Positions 22,201-33,708 of a stretch of 64,000 nt of DNA are shown in pieces; the first letter of the stretch is position 1, and each line of letters starts with the position of its first letter. The translations under genes and the position numbers were made by a program. A model generated the notes under the pieces. That model ran no database searches. It worked only from the letters and a program-made list of their open reading frames with translations, and was not told where the DNA came from. The stretch comes from Nissolia schottii (Eukaryota; Streptophyta; Magnoliopsida; Fabales; Fabaceae). The stretch lies in assembly GCA_003254905.1 (NCBI GenBank), contig QANU01099655.1, positions 247,437 to 311,436 on the forward strand. Reading direction: 5' to 3'.

Positions 22201-24173
22201 AAACCGGTCTTCCTCCGCAAACCCTTAGGTTCAAAAATTAAAGCTATCATTAGTTCGCAAACTCTGCGCCTTAGCCCATTCGCCAGCTTGTTGGGTGCGT
22301 TTTTCTGTACTCCTAAAAGAAAAGAAAAAAAAGGTACCTTTTTGTTTTTCAAAAATTACTCCTATTATTTGCTTGTGTTTTTATAACAAGTCTAAGCAAA
22401 AAATGATGGGTTTCGTTTTGAGAACCATGCAGAGATGTGATAAAATCAGAAGTAATAAAAAAAATTAAATATACTTTATCAAAATGGACTCTTATCTTAT
22501 GCGTAAATAAATGCATCCAATAAATTATGACATCAATTTCTTAAAAGAGGGATATCTGTACTAATTTGATCTAAAATACTCTATTAACTCATATATCTAA
22601 CTTTGGATGAGATCTTTATAAAGTTTACATTCATTAAAATCTGATAAGTTTGGCTAACACATGTCTTAAAGATACTTGTTAAAGAATTTAAAATAAAAAT
22701 ATTTCATTAAAAAAAGTAAACTTTTAATATTTGTAATGCATTAAATACTTCAAAATTTTGTTCATCAACTAAAATTTTAACATTTTAAGTTTCTTAACAA
22801 TTGTCCTTATACTTGTTAACAAAAGCCCAAATCTTATTTAATGATAAAATTATCTGATCAATACATACAATATCTATTATCTAATATTAAATGAGTTAAT
22901 CAAATAATACAACTCTTCTTTTTTACTTCTAATTAATTTTATTTATTAATTTTATATTAAAAAATTAATGTGTCGAGTTTTGACTTCGAGTATTTCACGG
23001 CCACACGTCATCCATTAAATCAAGGAGGAAATGAAGGGCAGAAGACAATAGAGAGAGGTGGGGTTCTCATGACTCATGAATAGTCCTAACCTCCAACCAC
23101 AAAGCGAGCCCAAGATTAATTAATATCATTTATTTAGTATCAACCTATCACCTACCCGATTTACTAATTAAAATTCACTCTTCATTTAATTATCATCTCT
23201 TTTTTATTATTAGTAGAGTTTTGCTAATTAATGTCTAAAAAAACATTAATTAAAAATTTAAAATAGTAATCTTTAAATTTAAAATATATTTGTTGTTCAT
23301 TAGAAACATAACAATTTTAATTTTCAATGCAAATTTATTACTTTTATTTTTTTAACAAGTATTCTAAAAGTATTGGTTAACAAAATTCTTTATTAATTAG
23401 ATTCCAATAAAAAAAACTACTACCGATTCACATTCGTCTACCCCCACCTTGAGATCAATGGGGGTGCTCATTTTTCTGATGTGTTAAAAAGTCAGAAGCT
23501 TAGGCAAGGGCGGAGTTAGGCCATTAGTCCTGGCTCCTGGGGGGTGCCAACCCTTGATAATGATCGACCTTATGTAAAGATTAATTAATCTATATTTTCT
23601 AAATTTTACTCCCCAATAATTTAAATAATATCAACGTATGTAAAAGTAAATGAATACAAGAGACAAAGATATATCAATGTGCACAATGCATTATCTATGA
23701 TAATATTTGAACATCTAATTAAATAAAGATTTTGTACAACTAATCTCAAATATTTTAAATGCAATTGTAATATATATACAGCATGACATATCTAGGAAAA
23801 TTTAAAAGAATAAAAAGTAAAAAAACAATAACATAGTATCGAAACTTATATGTAAAGATTATTACTTATAGTTTTTTTTATAAGAGAATTATGTATAAAA
23901 AAATGGTTTTGCTAATTAAGGATTCAATAAAAGAAATTATTTTATTGAAAAAATAAAAGTATTAACATTTTAATGTATTGAATACAACAAAATTTTTAAT
24001 AATTTATATAATTGAATGTTTAACAAGTGCCCTTAAAACACGTATTAGTTTTTTCTTAAAAAAAAGATCATGCAAATATTGTCACTAATAATTTATGAGA
24101 TTACTTTTTATGCAAATAAAATAATTTTCATGCTACCTCCTTCTTGAAGTACAATATGTGTTGCCCTTCGTTG
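19246..24173. other. Long intergenic stretch, no gene seen
   Basis: About 4.9 kb of AT-rich DNA. Short open frames (for example 19825-20052, 21538-21780 and several overlapping minus-strand ones at 21836-22352) show no domain, no splice structure and no compositional support. A moderately GC-rich patch at 22000-22300 is unexplained. 20960-21330 has LTR-like texture without a partner. Confidence 0.45.
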
Positions 24174-24219
24174 AAGCACTACAAGAAAGTTGACTATTAC
24201 CATCCAGACTTTACAGTCA

Positions 24220-24460
24220 GACATCGGGCCGACGGTATTACCGTTGGACAATAAAATATATTTGATGGTAACCGGTTCGCTAAAAAAGGATCGGGAAAGA
24301 GACATCAGATTACTGTCAGCAAATCACACCGCCGGTAATAGCAACGGTAATTGTTCGCATGAAAGGGCACGAAAATACTAGCTGACACGTCTTTCACAAC
24401 ATTCAAACCAGCCATAAATATATTATGTTACCGTCAGACTAGTCTGACGGTAATCTGAAA
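24220..24460. repeat. Left subterminal hairpin repeats of CACTA element 2
   Basis: Contains GCCGACGGTATTACCGTTGG and, near 24429-24453, the palindrome ACCGTCAGACTAGTCTGACGGT. CACTA subterminal repeats of this kind are usually binding sites for the element's own TNPA-type protein. That role is inferred here. Confidence 0.7.
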
Positions 24461-24545
24461 AGTCGTTGCTATAAAAGCCTACGTAAATAATTAATTTAGT
24501 TAATTAGTTGGTGTTTAATTATTTTAATGTAGTTTTCAAATAAAT

Positions 24546-24935
24546 ATGAAGGCAAAAACTCTTGGAAGGCCGCCGATTGATGTAGAACTGTTTCGCATCA
24601 TCCACATGTTGAAAAGTGACAGGTCTAGGTGGGTCGATGCGTGCTTAGAGGCAACCGCAATATGTATTTTTAATTTTGAATTTTCTTTGGTATGGTTTTT
24701 TAATTTAATTCTAATAGCGTTAATTTTTATCAATTATTTACGTAGGCTGCATTTGAACAAGCTTTTCTGGAGGCTTAGACTCAATAGACGCAGAGTGCAT
24801 CCCCTAGCAGTGTGCCCACTCCTATGGACGAGGAGGAGATATGGAACCACGTGTCTGACAGCCGAAACCGTAATTGGGTTTATGGCCGAGGCACACAGCT
24901 GATTGTTAACGTCAGGGGGCGGCGATAGATCACAG
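24546..24935 (+). pseudogene. TNPA-like (second CACTA protein, Transposase_24-type) fragment
   Basis: The frame from 24546 reads KTLGRPPIDVELFRIIHMLK then SDRSRWVD. This corresponds to the GRP...ELF..TH motif of plant CACTA accessory proteins. After a probable intron, 24745-24935 reads AAFEQAFLEA, two stops, then PTPMDEEEIWNHVSDSRNRN and WVYGRGTQL, matching the C-terminal IW..V.G...GRVYGLG motif of that family. The stops make it a pseudogene. Unusually, it lies upstream of the TNP2-like gene and on the same strand; in En/Spm-type elements this protein is normally encoded downstream. Confidence 0.65.
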
Positions 24936-25149
24936 AAGGGGAGAAGGGTTTGTGAAGTTCAGAAAGATAGTGTGAAAATGGAAGAGTGAGAGATGGAGAG
25001 AGGTGAATGTTTGGTTGTTTGATGGTTAACAAGTAATAATAAACAATAATTAAAATAATAAGTAACATAATTAAAATAATAATTAACAAGTAATAATAAA
25101 CAATAATAAACACACATAATTAAAATAATAAAACAAGAGTTAGGGTTTA

Positions 25150-25800
25150 TAGTAGAGTTTTACCGTCGGATATATCCGACGGTAAGCTACTTCCAAAACG
25201 ACGTGTTTCACATAGTGTCAATGGGTTTAGGGTTTAAGGTTTAGGTATAGGGTATTACCGTCAATCATAATCGACGGTATGATACATCTTAAATGTTGCG
25301 TTTTGTATTTAACATGAAATGCTGCGTTTGGTAACATAGTTACTATCGTTGATGGTTGTACCGACGGTAATAGAAATACTTTGGCACCAAAAATTGGCGC
25401 CACTTTTTTGTTACCGTAAGATTATTTTCATTAACCAACGGTAATCTGTGAATACAAACGTTGCGTTTTAGATACTCTTTATCGTCGGACATAACTAACA
25501 GTAAAAAGTATCCCAAAACGCAGTGTTTTGGATTCGATGTGGAACGCTACGTTTGGTAAAATGGATAACGTCGGTGATGGTTACGCCGACGGTAACGAAA
25601 AAATTTTGGCACAAAAATTTGGTGCCACTTTTTTTGTTATCGTCGGATAATTTTCATTAACCGACGGTAATCTGCAAATATAAAACGCAACGTTTTGGGA
25701 TGCTCTTTATCGTCGGACATGTCTGATGGTAATAGTTTTAATAAAACATTGCGTTTTGTACATCGTTGTTACTATCAGACTGTACACTTACTGTCGGATA
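25150..25800. repeat. Internal hairpin array with a 225-bp tandem duplication
   Basis: Hairpins such as TACCGTCGGATATATCCGACGG recur through this segment. A unit containing TGCGTTTGGTAA, a GACGGTAA hairpin and a TTGGC.CCA stretch occurs at 25300-25530 and again at about 25525-25755, with a partial third copy after 25744. The copies are about 225 bp apart. It looks like duplicated subterminal DNA of CACTA element 2. Confidence 0.7.
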
Positions 25801-26566
25801 TGTCCAGCAGTAATGTCTCAGACCCGAATACTTAAACAAAATTCCTTGCTTTTCTTCCCATTTTTCTTCTCCATTCTTCTTCTTCTTCTTCCTCTTTTCC
25901 CTTCCTCCCTTCTCTTCCATCATTCCACCACTGCCACCACTCCACTGCGCTACCACTATTGCCTCTTGTTGAAGCTGCGTATTGGTTAGTTTGTTTAGGG
26001 TCTCCTTTGTTTTTTTATTTTTTCAAAACTATGTCTACAACCCATTTATTTGACATTTGCCGCCATTGCATTTTTTTTCTGCAGTATTGTCTTTTTCCTG
26101 CATTATTGTCTTTTTGTCTTTTCTGTATTATGTTAGGATATGAACTTGTAACAAGCTACTACTTGTTGATATGAACTTGTAGCTTAATTGCAAGATTAAA
26201 GATTAAAGGAGATTGAACGAGGAGATTGCTCAAACAATTTTCTAAGTTTGCAGGATTGGAGTTTGGTATGTCTTTAACTTAATTATTACTAGGATAAAGA
26301 CTTATTTTCTTAGGATATATTTATAGGATTGGAGTTGTATGGCTGGACTTGGGGAAAGAAAGTTTAGTATTTCTTTCCGACGTTGTTTGAATTGATGTGC
26401 TGGCAACGGTGATTATATGTTGTTTGCGGAGATTGGAGGGTCTATGATTTAGATCGGTTTAGGAAATATTGTGTGGAATTGATGTATAATAAGAGGATTA
26501 AAGTAATTAAAATCATTAAGTTCGCATCCATTAATTATGTAACATGCATGTAGGATTTGTAGAAAA

Positions 26567-28283
26567 ATGATTCCGTCGAATAGATTTTGGATGTACAATA
26601 GATATTACGGGATCCGAGGAATGATAAAGCCAGAATTGTTTGAGGGCGTCGACTACTTTTGTAAGACCGTTACAACTATTCATCAGTATATGGAAGAGCA
26701 AAACATTAGATGTCAGTGTTCTTTGTGCAAGCGTTGTAGAATATTGGATGTTGAAATGGTTAGTATGCATCTGTGTAAAAATGGGTTTGAGCCGCATTAC
26801 TGGTTATGGACCGACCATGGAGAGGTGGATGTTAATGGTGTCAATGAGTTCAGTAAGTTGCATTACGAAGGGGGAACTACAAGTCACGCACGTACTGAAT
26901 AAGATGACGAAATAGGAGGTTTTCAATTTAATTGATAATGATAGATTTGCAGAAATGGTTAACGATGCCTTTAATGGTAATATGCTTGACGAAGAACTTA
27001 ATACGGAGGCTAAAAACTTTTATGGTTTACAAGAAGAAGCAAATACTCTAATATGGGAATGATCTGTCCATTCAAAATTATCTGTGGCAGTTAGGATGTT
27101 GACTATGAGGTCAGAGGCTAATCAATCTGAGAGATCATTTGACCAGTGACTTACGTTCATCCAAGAACTAATACCCTCGATTAATGACATATCGTCGAAC
27201 TTTTATCAAGCCAAAAAAATTTATCGAAACTTGTCTTGCAGTCCATAAAGATTGATTGTTGTCGAACGAGTTGTATGCCATACTATAAGGATGATGTGAC
27301 CTTAACTGAATGCAAATTTTGTGGCGCTGCTAGGTTTAAACTTAAGAGAGTTGGTCCAGGGAGATATAAGAATGTTCCGTACAAAAGAATGCATTATTTG
27401 TTGTTAATCCCAAGACTGAAAAGATTGTTTGCCTCGATGAGTTCAGCACCGCACATGAGATGACATTTTCAGAACAAGAGAAATGATGGTCGCATGACTC
27501 ACCCTTCTCATGGAGAAGCATAGCAACATTTCGACTGAGTTTATCCCGATTTTGCCGCAAAACCTCGAAATGTGAGATTAGGTCTTTGTCCGGGTGAGTT
27601 TGCTCCTAACAATCAATTCAACAAACTGTACTCATGTTGGTCAGTTATCGTTACACAATATAACTTGCCTCCTGAAATGTGCGTGAAAGATCCTTATCTG
27701 TTCTTATCGTGCATGATCCCCGGGCCGAGCAACCCAAAAGCTAAAATTGATATTTTCCTTCAACCATTGATAGATGAACTGAACATGTTGTGGAGTCTAC
27801 GTGTGCTTGCATACGACATATCCATGAAGCAAAATTTTATGCTGAGGGCATATTTGATGTGGACTGTTAACGATTTTCCTGCTTATGATATGTTGTCTGG
27901 ATGGATGATAGCAGGAAGGTTGGTATGTCCAGTATGTATGGAAGACACTAAGCCATTTCGGCTACCGAACGGAGGAAAACAATCGTGATTTGATTGTCAT
28001 TGGATATTCTTAGAACCTGGTCACACGTTTAGGAACAATAAGTATGAATTTCAGAAGAACATAATTGAATATGAAGAGCCTATGCGGAGATTAACTGGTC
28101 GTGACATTTGGAGGACGGTTAGACGGTTTCCAAAGATTACTGAGAGTGGAAATGCGGCTTTCAGGTTACGGGAAACAACATAATTGGATGAAGAAGAGCA
28201 TATTCTGGGATTTGTCGTATTGGAAAGATAACTTAGTTCGTCATTATCTTGATGTTATGCATATATGGGGACCCCTTTGTTGA
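26567..28283 (+). pseudogene. TNP2-like CACTA transposase, frameshifted and truncated
   Basis: Consecutive pieces in different frames match plant TNP2 (Transposase_21) proteins. 26567-26860: RFWMYNRYYGIRG, GVDYFC, IRCQCSLCKRCRIL and FEPHYWLWTDHGE, the N-terminal Cys-rich domain. 27236-27560: YKDDVTLTECKFCGAARF, then a zinc-binding and linker segment. 27572-27988: LGLCPGEFAPNNQFNKLYSC, YNLPPEMCVKDPYLFLSCMI and DFPAYDMLSGW, the conserved core. 28101-28283: HNWMKKSIFWDLSYWKDNLV and RHYLDVMH, after which similarity stops at GPLC. The rest of the family's C-terminal half is missing. In-frame stops occur, for example near 27520-27540. In a working element this protein cuts the transposon ends; this copy cannot. 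Confidence 0.88.
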
Positions 28284-28559
28284 ACCACTTTATCAATTGT
28301 TTGTTAAGTTTGCTATAATTGTCATGCTTATATATATCCTGTTTAATAATCGTTAACCCTCAAGGCTCTATCGCTTGCAATATATGCTTCATTCTACGCT
28401 TGACTCGTATTTCATGTTCCGTAAATAAGTTGAGAAAAAATTTCAAATTGGTCCATATTTTCAAGTAAAGGGTATTTTCAAATATATTGTAGGACTAAAG
28501 GTATTCCAATCAAAGTAGATAACAACCCAGTAACCATTGTTTACGACTTAAGCGTAACT

Positions 28560-29045
28560 AGCTAGCTAGGGTGTTACAATTCCCTATTTTAATTGCTTAA
28601 TTTTTATTTAATATTTATTAAATAAATATATTAATTAGTTATTAAATATAAATTTCTATATATTAATTAATTAAAGAAATAATTAATTTTTTTATTAATA
28701 TAATTATTAAATATTTAATTAAATAAATACATATTTAATTAATTAAATATATTAATAAATAAATTTTTAGTATTAATTAAATAAATATTTAATTAGTTAA
28801 ATACAAATTACAAAATATAATTAAAATTATTTATTAATATATTATATAATTTATTAAAATTTTAATTAAAATAAATATATTAATAAATAAATATATTAAT
28901 TAGTTATTAAATATAAATTTCTATATATTTATGAATTACAAAAATTAATTAAAATTATTTATTAATATAATTATATAATTTATTAAAATTCTAATTAAAA
29001 TAAGTAATAAAATTTTAACTAAAATTTTGTTTTTTTAATATTTAA
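28560..29045. repeat. Low-complexity TTAATTAAATA block
   Basis: About 480 bp built almost only from A and T with recurring TTAATTAATTAAATAAATAT-like words, inside CACTA element 2. Non-coding, prone to slippage. Confidence 0.75.
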
Positions 29046-29123
29046 TTATTGCCATCGGCTAGACCAAAAGATATCGACGGACAACAACCAACGATAATGG
29101 AACTAAAATATTAATATTTAGAC

Positions 29124-29475
29124 AATAAAATATTAATATCTTTACAGTCGGCCACAAAAACTTACGACGGTAACCGAACGAATAAAATACTAATATATTT
29201 ACCGTCAATTCTAGGCGACGGTAAAGGAATAAAATAGTAATATCTTTATCATCGATGGCCCTCGATGGTGGTAAAGAAATAAAATATTATTATCTTTACC
29301 GTCGCTATTAACCGACGATAAATGAACAAATAAAATACTAATATATTTACCGTCGGTTATAGCCGACGGTGGAGGGATAAAATAGTAATATATTTATCGT
29401 TGGTAGTAACCGACGGTGGTATAGGAATAAAATATTATTATCTTTACCGTCGCCATGAACCAATGGTAAACCGAT
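29124..29475. repeat. Hairpin minisatellite, about 49-bp unit, seven copies
   Basis: Units begin with AATAAAATA(T/C/G)(T/A) near 29124, 29181, 29228, 29278, 29329, 29376 and 29426, so spacing is 47 to 57 bp. Each unit carries a small hairpin such as TTTACCGTCG...CGACGGTAAA with a 6-10 base loop. The array forms the right subterminal region of CACTA element 2 and is followed by further TACCGTC/GACGGTAA words up to the terminal repeat. Probable transposase-binding array. Confidence 0.8.
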
Positions 29476-29689
29476 TTAAATATACTCACATGTGAACTGG
29501 TTTCTGTCAATTTATTCCAGCGGTAATTATTGTTGGGTGTTTTTACCCAATGGTAAATGTATTACCATCCAGCACTTTACCGCTGGCCTGACGACCGGCA
29601 GTAAAGTCGACGATAATGTCAAAAGTCGACGATAACTGTGCAAATTTCTGACAATAACTCTGACGGTAATAAGTTGTTTTCTTGTAGTG

Positions 29690-32480
29690 ATGGGATAACA
29701 TTAGTTGTAATTGTATCTACATAGAAATGAATGTGTTTACATTATTATTGTAGCAAGTAGAGTTAGGCATTGTTGGTTAGTTCAGTTGTTCCTTATTAAA
29801 TTTGAATCTAGTAAATATTTTTCAATTTTTTTACGTAAAAGTTTAGGTGGATTCCACATCGATTATTCTACTAAAGTTTGAGCATATTTTTAGGTTTTTT
29901 GAACAGTTACAAAAATACTTACAAATCACCCACCAAAATGACTTGTACATCTGTGATAGCAATTGAACTCATGTCCTTTTAAGATTAGTCATTTCTTTAC
30001 TAACTATGTTAACCATTTTTAACAAATATTTTTTAATTTATAAGTGTTCTTAGATTTCTTTATGAATGAAATCATTTCGTATAATTTTAAAAAAATTATA
30101 TTAATATTGTTCATTAAACACATGCTAATAACAAGTTATGTTATTTGCATCATTTTCTTTCGTTGTTAATTCATTACTCCATCCATTTTGGTATATCGGT
30201 TCAAAACTAAACAATACATAAATTAAGTTTAAAAAAAATATCTTAGTAAATGTATAAAATAATATGAATTGACAAAGTTATTGTTCTATAAAAAAAAATT
30301 ATACTACAATTATTATCCTCCTGACATCTACCTATACTAATAAATGCCATATGACAATTAGGATATAATTGAAAGAAAATAATAAATACTACTTAGATAT
30401 TATAAAACGATTTTGCTAACAAGTGCTCTTTGGTCATTTATTTAGAAAATATACATAGTAATTTTGTATTAAAAAATAAAATTTATATATTTTTAATGAC
30501 ATTAAATATTTTATAAACTTAAAATTTTTTATTTTGACTTTCTTAATCATTACCCTAAAGATATTGATCAATAAAACCCTATTATAAAATCTTAAAATGT
30601 AAAAAATGGACAAATAGAGTAATTGTTATTAAAAGCATTAAATTTTGTGACTTTTTGATAATAGGAAAAAACAGAGGGAGCAGAGGCTATTTTATTTTGA
30701 AGTCCAGACAAAGCATAAACTTTATAAAAATTTAAACATCATTTATAAATAGGAGTAGTGTGTTATTTGCTTTAATTAATGTATGTCTGTCCACTTTCAT
30801 GCGAGAAAACTAAAATGAAAAAATGTATTAATTTTTTTTTTGTATTTAAAGTATTTTATTCTGGCTATTGTTTTGACTAAGAAGTCCTTGCAATAATTAT
30901 TTTTTTCAAGAGTTTGAACATATTGATCCTCTTATTGTTTTTGGTAATGCAACTCGTGTTGTCACTTAAGTGAAAGTGATTAAAATTTTTATTTATCGGT
31001 CAAAAGTCCCCTATAACAACATACAGGGGCCATCGCCAACTTGAAATTTTAATTTTTCTTATAAAAAATATATTTTTTTATTTGACTTTCCCTACAAATT
31101 TTGTAAGAAATTAGTTGAGTTCAACAACCTAATTTTATCACCCTCTCTTTTATTTTTCTAGCTTGATCTTATTTTTTATTGCTTTTTATCTAAAATAGAA
31201 GAAAAAAAAATGAGAGTGTTCTCAACTCAATCATGAGTAACGTGAAAAAATTATAATTTATTTTGTTTAATTTATAATGGTCTTAGATTGAATTAAAATA
31301 CCATTTTTAATTTTACTTTCCTAAATCTTAAGTTAAACATGACATTTTATGTTACTTTATGATCCTAAAATTACGAGTTCAAATTATAAAAGCACTATTT
31401 TAATATTGCCCCCTTAAAAAAAAATGCTCTAGCTCCACCTCTAACAACATATTTCCTTGACATAAATGATAATATAGAGCTCTTTTGTACTATCAACACA
31501 TTGATTTTATTTTTTTACTTTCTATTCATAAGATTTAGATTGAAAATCTTACTTAAAATAATAACACTCGAATCAATCAAACATTTGGTTTTATTTTTTA
31601 ACATTGACAATGGTGTTTAAATGAAAAATTATTGTTTGATCACAAGATACACTTCGTGTTTAGATACATACACAATAAATATAGGTCTTACTATTTTATT
31701 ATGTGTTTTATCAAATGTTTTTGTGCCCCATTTAGTGAACTTTAATTTTATTACGTACTTCATGTTTAGATAAATTCAATTATAAATTAATTTAAAAAAA
31801 TAAAAATGACTAACATTAAAAATAGATGAATATAACATAAATATGAAGTGTTAATGTTTTTAGGTTAAAAATTCATGATCTCACCTATAAAATAAACACA
31901 AAAGAATCGGGTTTACATCTCTACAGGATTAATACATGCAAGAGTCTTTCGCCTAATATACAATAGACCGGGTGCAGTTTACTTCGAGTAATGATAGATT
32001 AGACAAAAAAAAAGGGCATAAAAATTAGATTCGAACAACATATAAAAGAGATTGCAGTGATGATGTGAATTTGTTTACTCCAATAAACAAATCATAGGTG
32101 GGCTTCCATAATTGACCCACCTCTCTCTCTAATGCTGATAAGGAAGGAAGGGTTGGTGGGCAACACCACCAAACAACGCACGGTCAATGGAGGCCGCAAG
32201 CTCGTTCTAACCATTTGGACTCATCCACTACGTGATGTGTGTCTGCTCCTTCTCCTATCGCCAAAAAACAAATTAAAAATCATTTTTTTAGTGCCACCCA
32301 TTTCTCTATTTTTACCGCGTTCCCCCCCAAAATTCCAAATCACAGCAGATTTAAGAGAAAGTGGGTTGGTATAAACGGGTCCTGTTTGTGCTTGATTCAT
32401 GAATGAATGATCGGTTACGTAGAGAGAGAAGGGGGTAGCTGGGAACTACTACTACTACAACTATTACTAGTACTACAGCT
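29690..32480. other. AT-rich intergenic DNA upstream of ACC1
   Basis: No gene recognised in about 2.8 kb. There are many poly(A/T) runs. A fragment near 31405-31440 resembles dispersed plant repeats with CTAGCTCCACCTCT, but no element could be delimited. Confidence 0.45.
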
Positions 32481-32500
32481 ACAAAGTGAGAGGCAGGTAC

Positions 32501-32506
32501 CACGTG
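32501..32506. promoter_or_regulatory. G-box in the ACC1 promoter region
   Basis: CACGTG within TACCACGTGCCG, about 1.2 kb before the ACC1 ATG and a few hundred bases before the probable transcription start. G-boxes bind bZIP and bHLH factors. Function here is inferred from the motif only. Confidence 0.4.
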
Positions 32507-32599
32507 CCGTTTTCATTCAATAGACCCACCTAAGACCCCTCCCAATCCCCCCAACCCCAAACCTACCCTCTCCACCTCTTTCCTTCAAACTCCATCCAA

Positions 32600-33708
32600 C
32601 TATTTCACCCTTCCTCTGTTTTTTTGTTTCTGCGTAATCAGTGACCAGTGGTCACTACCATCTTCATGCACCAACCTCCCAACGCCATTTGGACTTATAA
32701 TTCCGCTTCTCCCACACTTCCCGATGCTTCCTCCCTAACTCCCACCAATTTCATCATTCAAAACAAAAAAAAAAAAGCAATTCTTTTGTCTCTACCCCTA
32801 AGGTCTGTATTTTCTTCTTCTAATTCTACTTAGTCCTTTTATGCTTATTCCCTGTGTTTGAATCTCTCTACTTGATTTCTGTATTCTTTTTTTCTCTTCT
32901 TCTTCTTCTTCTCCCTGCTAAAAGTTTAAAGCTTGCTTGAATTTTATATTGTTCGTGAGGGAAAGGGAGAACCTTTATCCCCTACTGTTTGCAATTGGTT
33001 TTGGCTTGGAAGCTCAAATAAAAATAAAAAAAAATTGTCTTTTCTGTTAGTTGGGTCGGTTGTTACTTTTCTGCGATACCCCAATTGCATGGTCGAAGGG
33101 GGTAATTGATTGAAAAGGTGCGGCTGTGTTATCATTGGATAGTGCCCTTTTTTTCTTTTTTTCTTTTTTGCAATTGCAATTGATGTTTTCGGCATACCGC
33201 ATCACCGAGAGGGAGAGAGTGACTGAGCCACTAGGCTGTTTATAGTAGCTTGCTGTGAAAGCTGCGGGTTTGAAAGGAATGGATTTGTAATATAATTTTA
33301 AGCGCGGAGCCCTGATTTACCAAATTGAGTTCACTACATCACCCACAGCTCTTAATGATTGCAAAATTGGATTTTCTTACTGAGTCCCTATATGGTTGAC
33401 CAAACAAAGCCTTACAGTTTTTCCCCCAATTTTCTTTTGCTTAAAGTCAATCTTGCCAGAGAAGGTAACATGGACTTTCTGATTTCTTGATGATATGCTT
33501 TGTATTGAGTTTTTTCTATGAAAGAAGTTAGATTAGGACTTCTTAAAAAATACAATTCCAGAATACTATTAGCAAACAAGCCAAACAAATTTCAAAAGAA
33601 AGTAAAATAAAAAACGTAATTTCCAATTGAGTTTCAAATGTCTTTGAGCTTATGCCAATCTAGTTTTTACTGTGCAGTAAATAGAAGGTAAGTAGAAGGA
33701 GAACAACA
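32600..33708 (+). promoter_or_regulatory. Probable ACC1 5' leader with a leader intron
   Basis: A CT-rich stretch (32500-32800) looks like a plant leader. AAG|GTCTGT at 32801-32809 can serve as donor and TTTTTACTGTGCAG ending at 33677 as acceptor, giving an 874-bp intron (32804-33677) that ends 31 bases before the ATG. Leader introns are known in plant ACC1 genes. The exact ends are inferred. Confidence 0.4.

Larger units (their letters stand above)
24177..29689 (+). mobile_element. CACTA (En/Spm) element with decayed transposase genes, 5.5 kb
   Basis: The left end reads CACTACAAGAAAGTTGAC. The right end, reverse complemented, reads CACTACAAGAAAAC. The flanking triplets are AAG on the left and ATG on the right, two of three bases matching, so the target duplication has probably mutated. 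Both subterminal regions are packed with hairpins built on TTACCGTCGG. The interior holds a TNPA-like fragment (24546-24935) and a TNP2-like transposase (26567-28283), both with stops and frameshifts. The AT-rich block 28580-29040 separates the genes from the right subterminal array. Its terminal sequence and subterminal words differ from CACTA element 1, so the two belong to different families. It is now non-autonomous. Confidence 0.88.

Noticed and set aside
21836..22352. Several overlapping minus-strand frames, considered as an exon cluster
   Set aside because: Frames overlap in different phases, none shows a domain, and no splice sites join them into one protein.
25205..25265. GGGTTTAGGGTTTAAGG run as a telomeric insertion
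   Set aside because: Too short and degenerate; lies in CACTA subterminal DNA.
23505..31440. GGGCGGAGTTAGG near 23505 and its rough complement near 31410 as ends of one large element
   Set aside because: Only a short, common plant repeat word is shared; the flanks do not match, and CACTA element 2 has its own clear ends inside.
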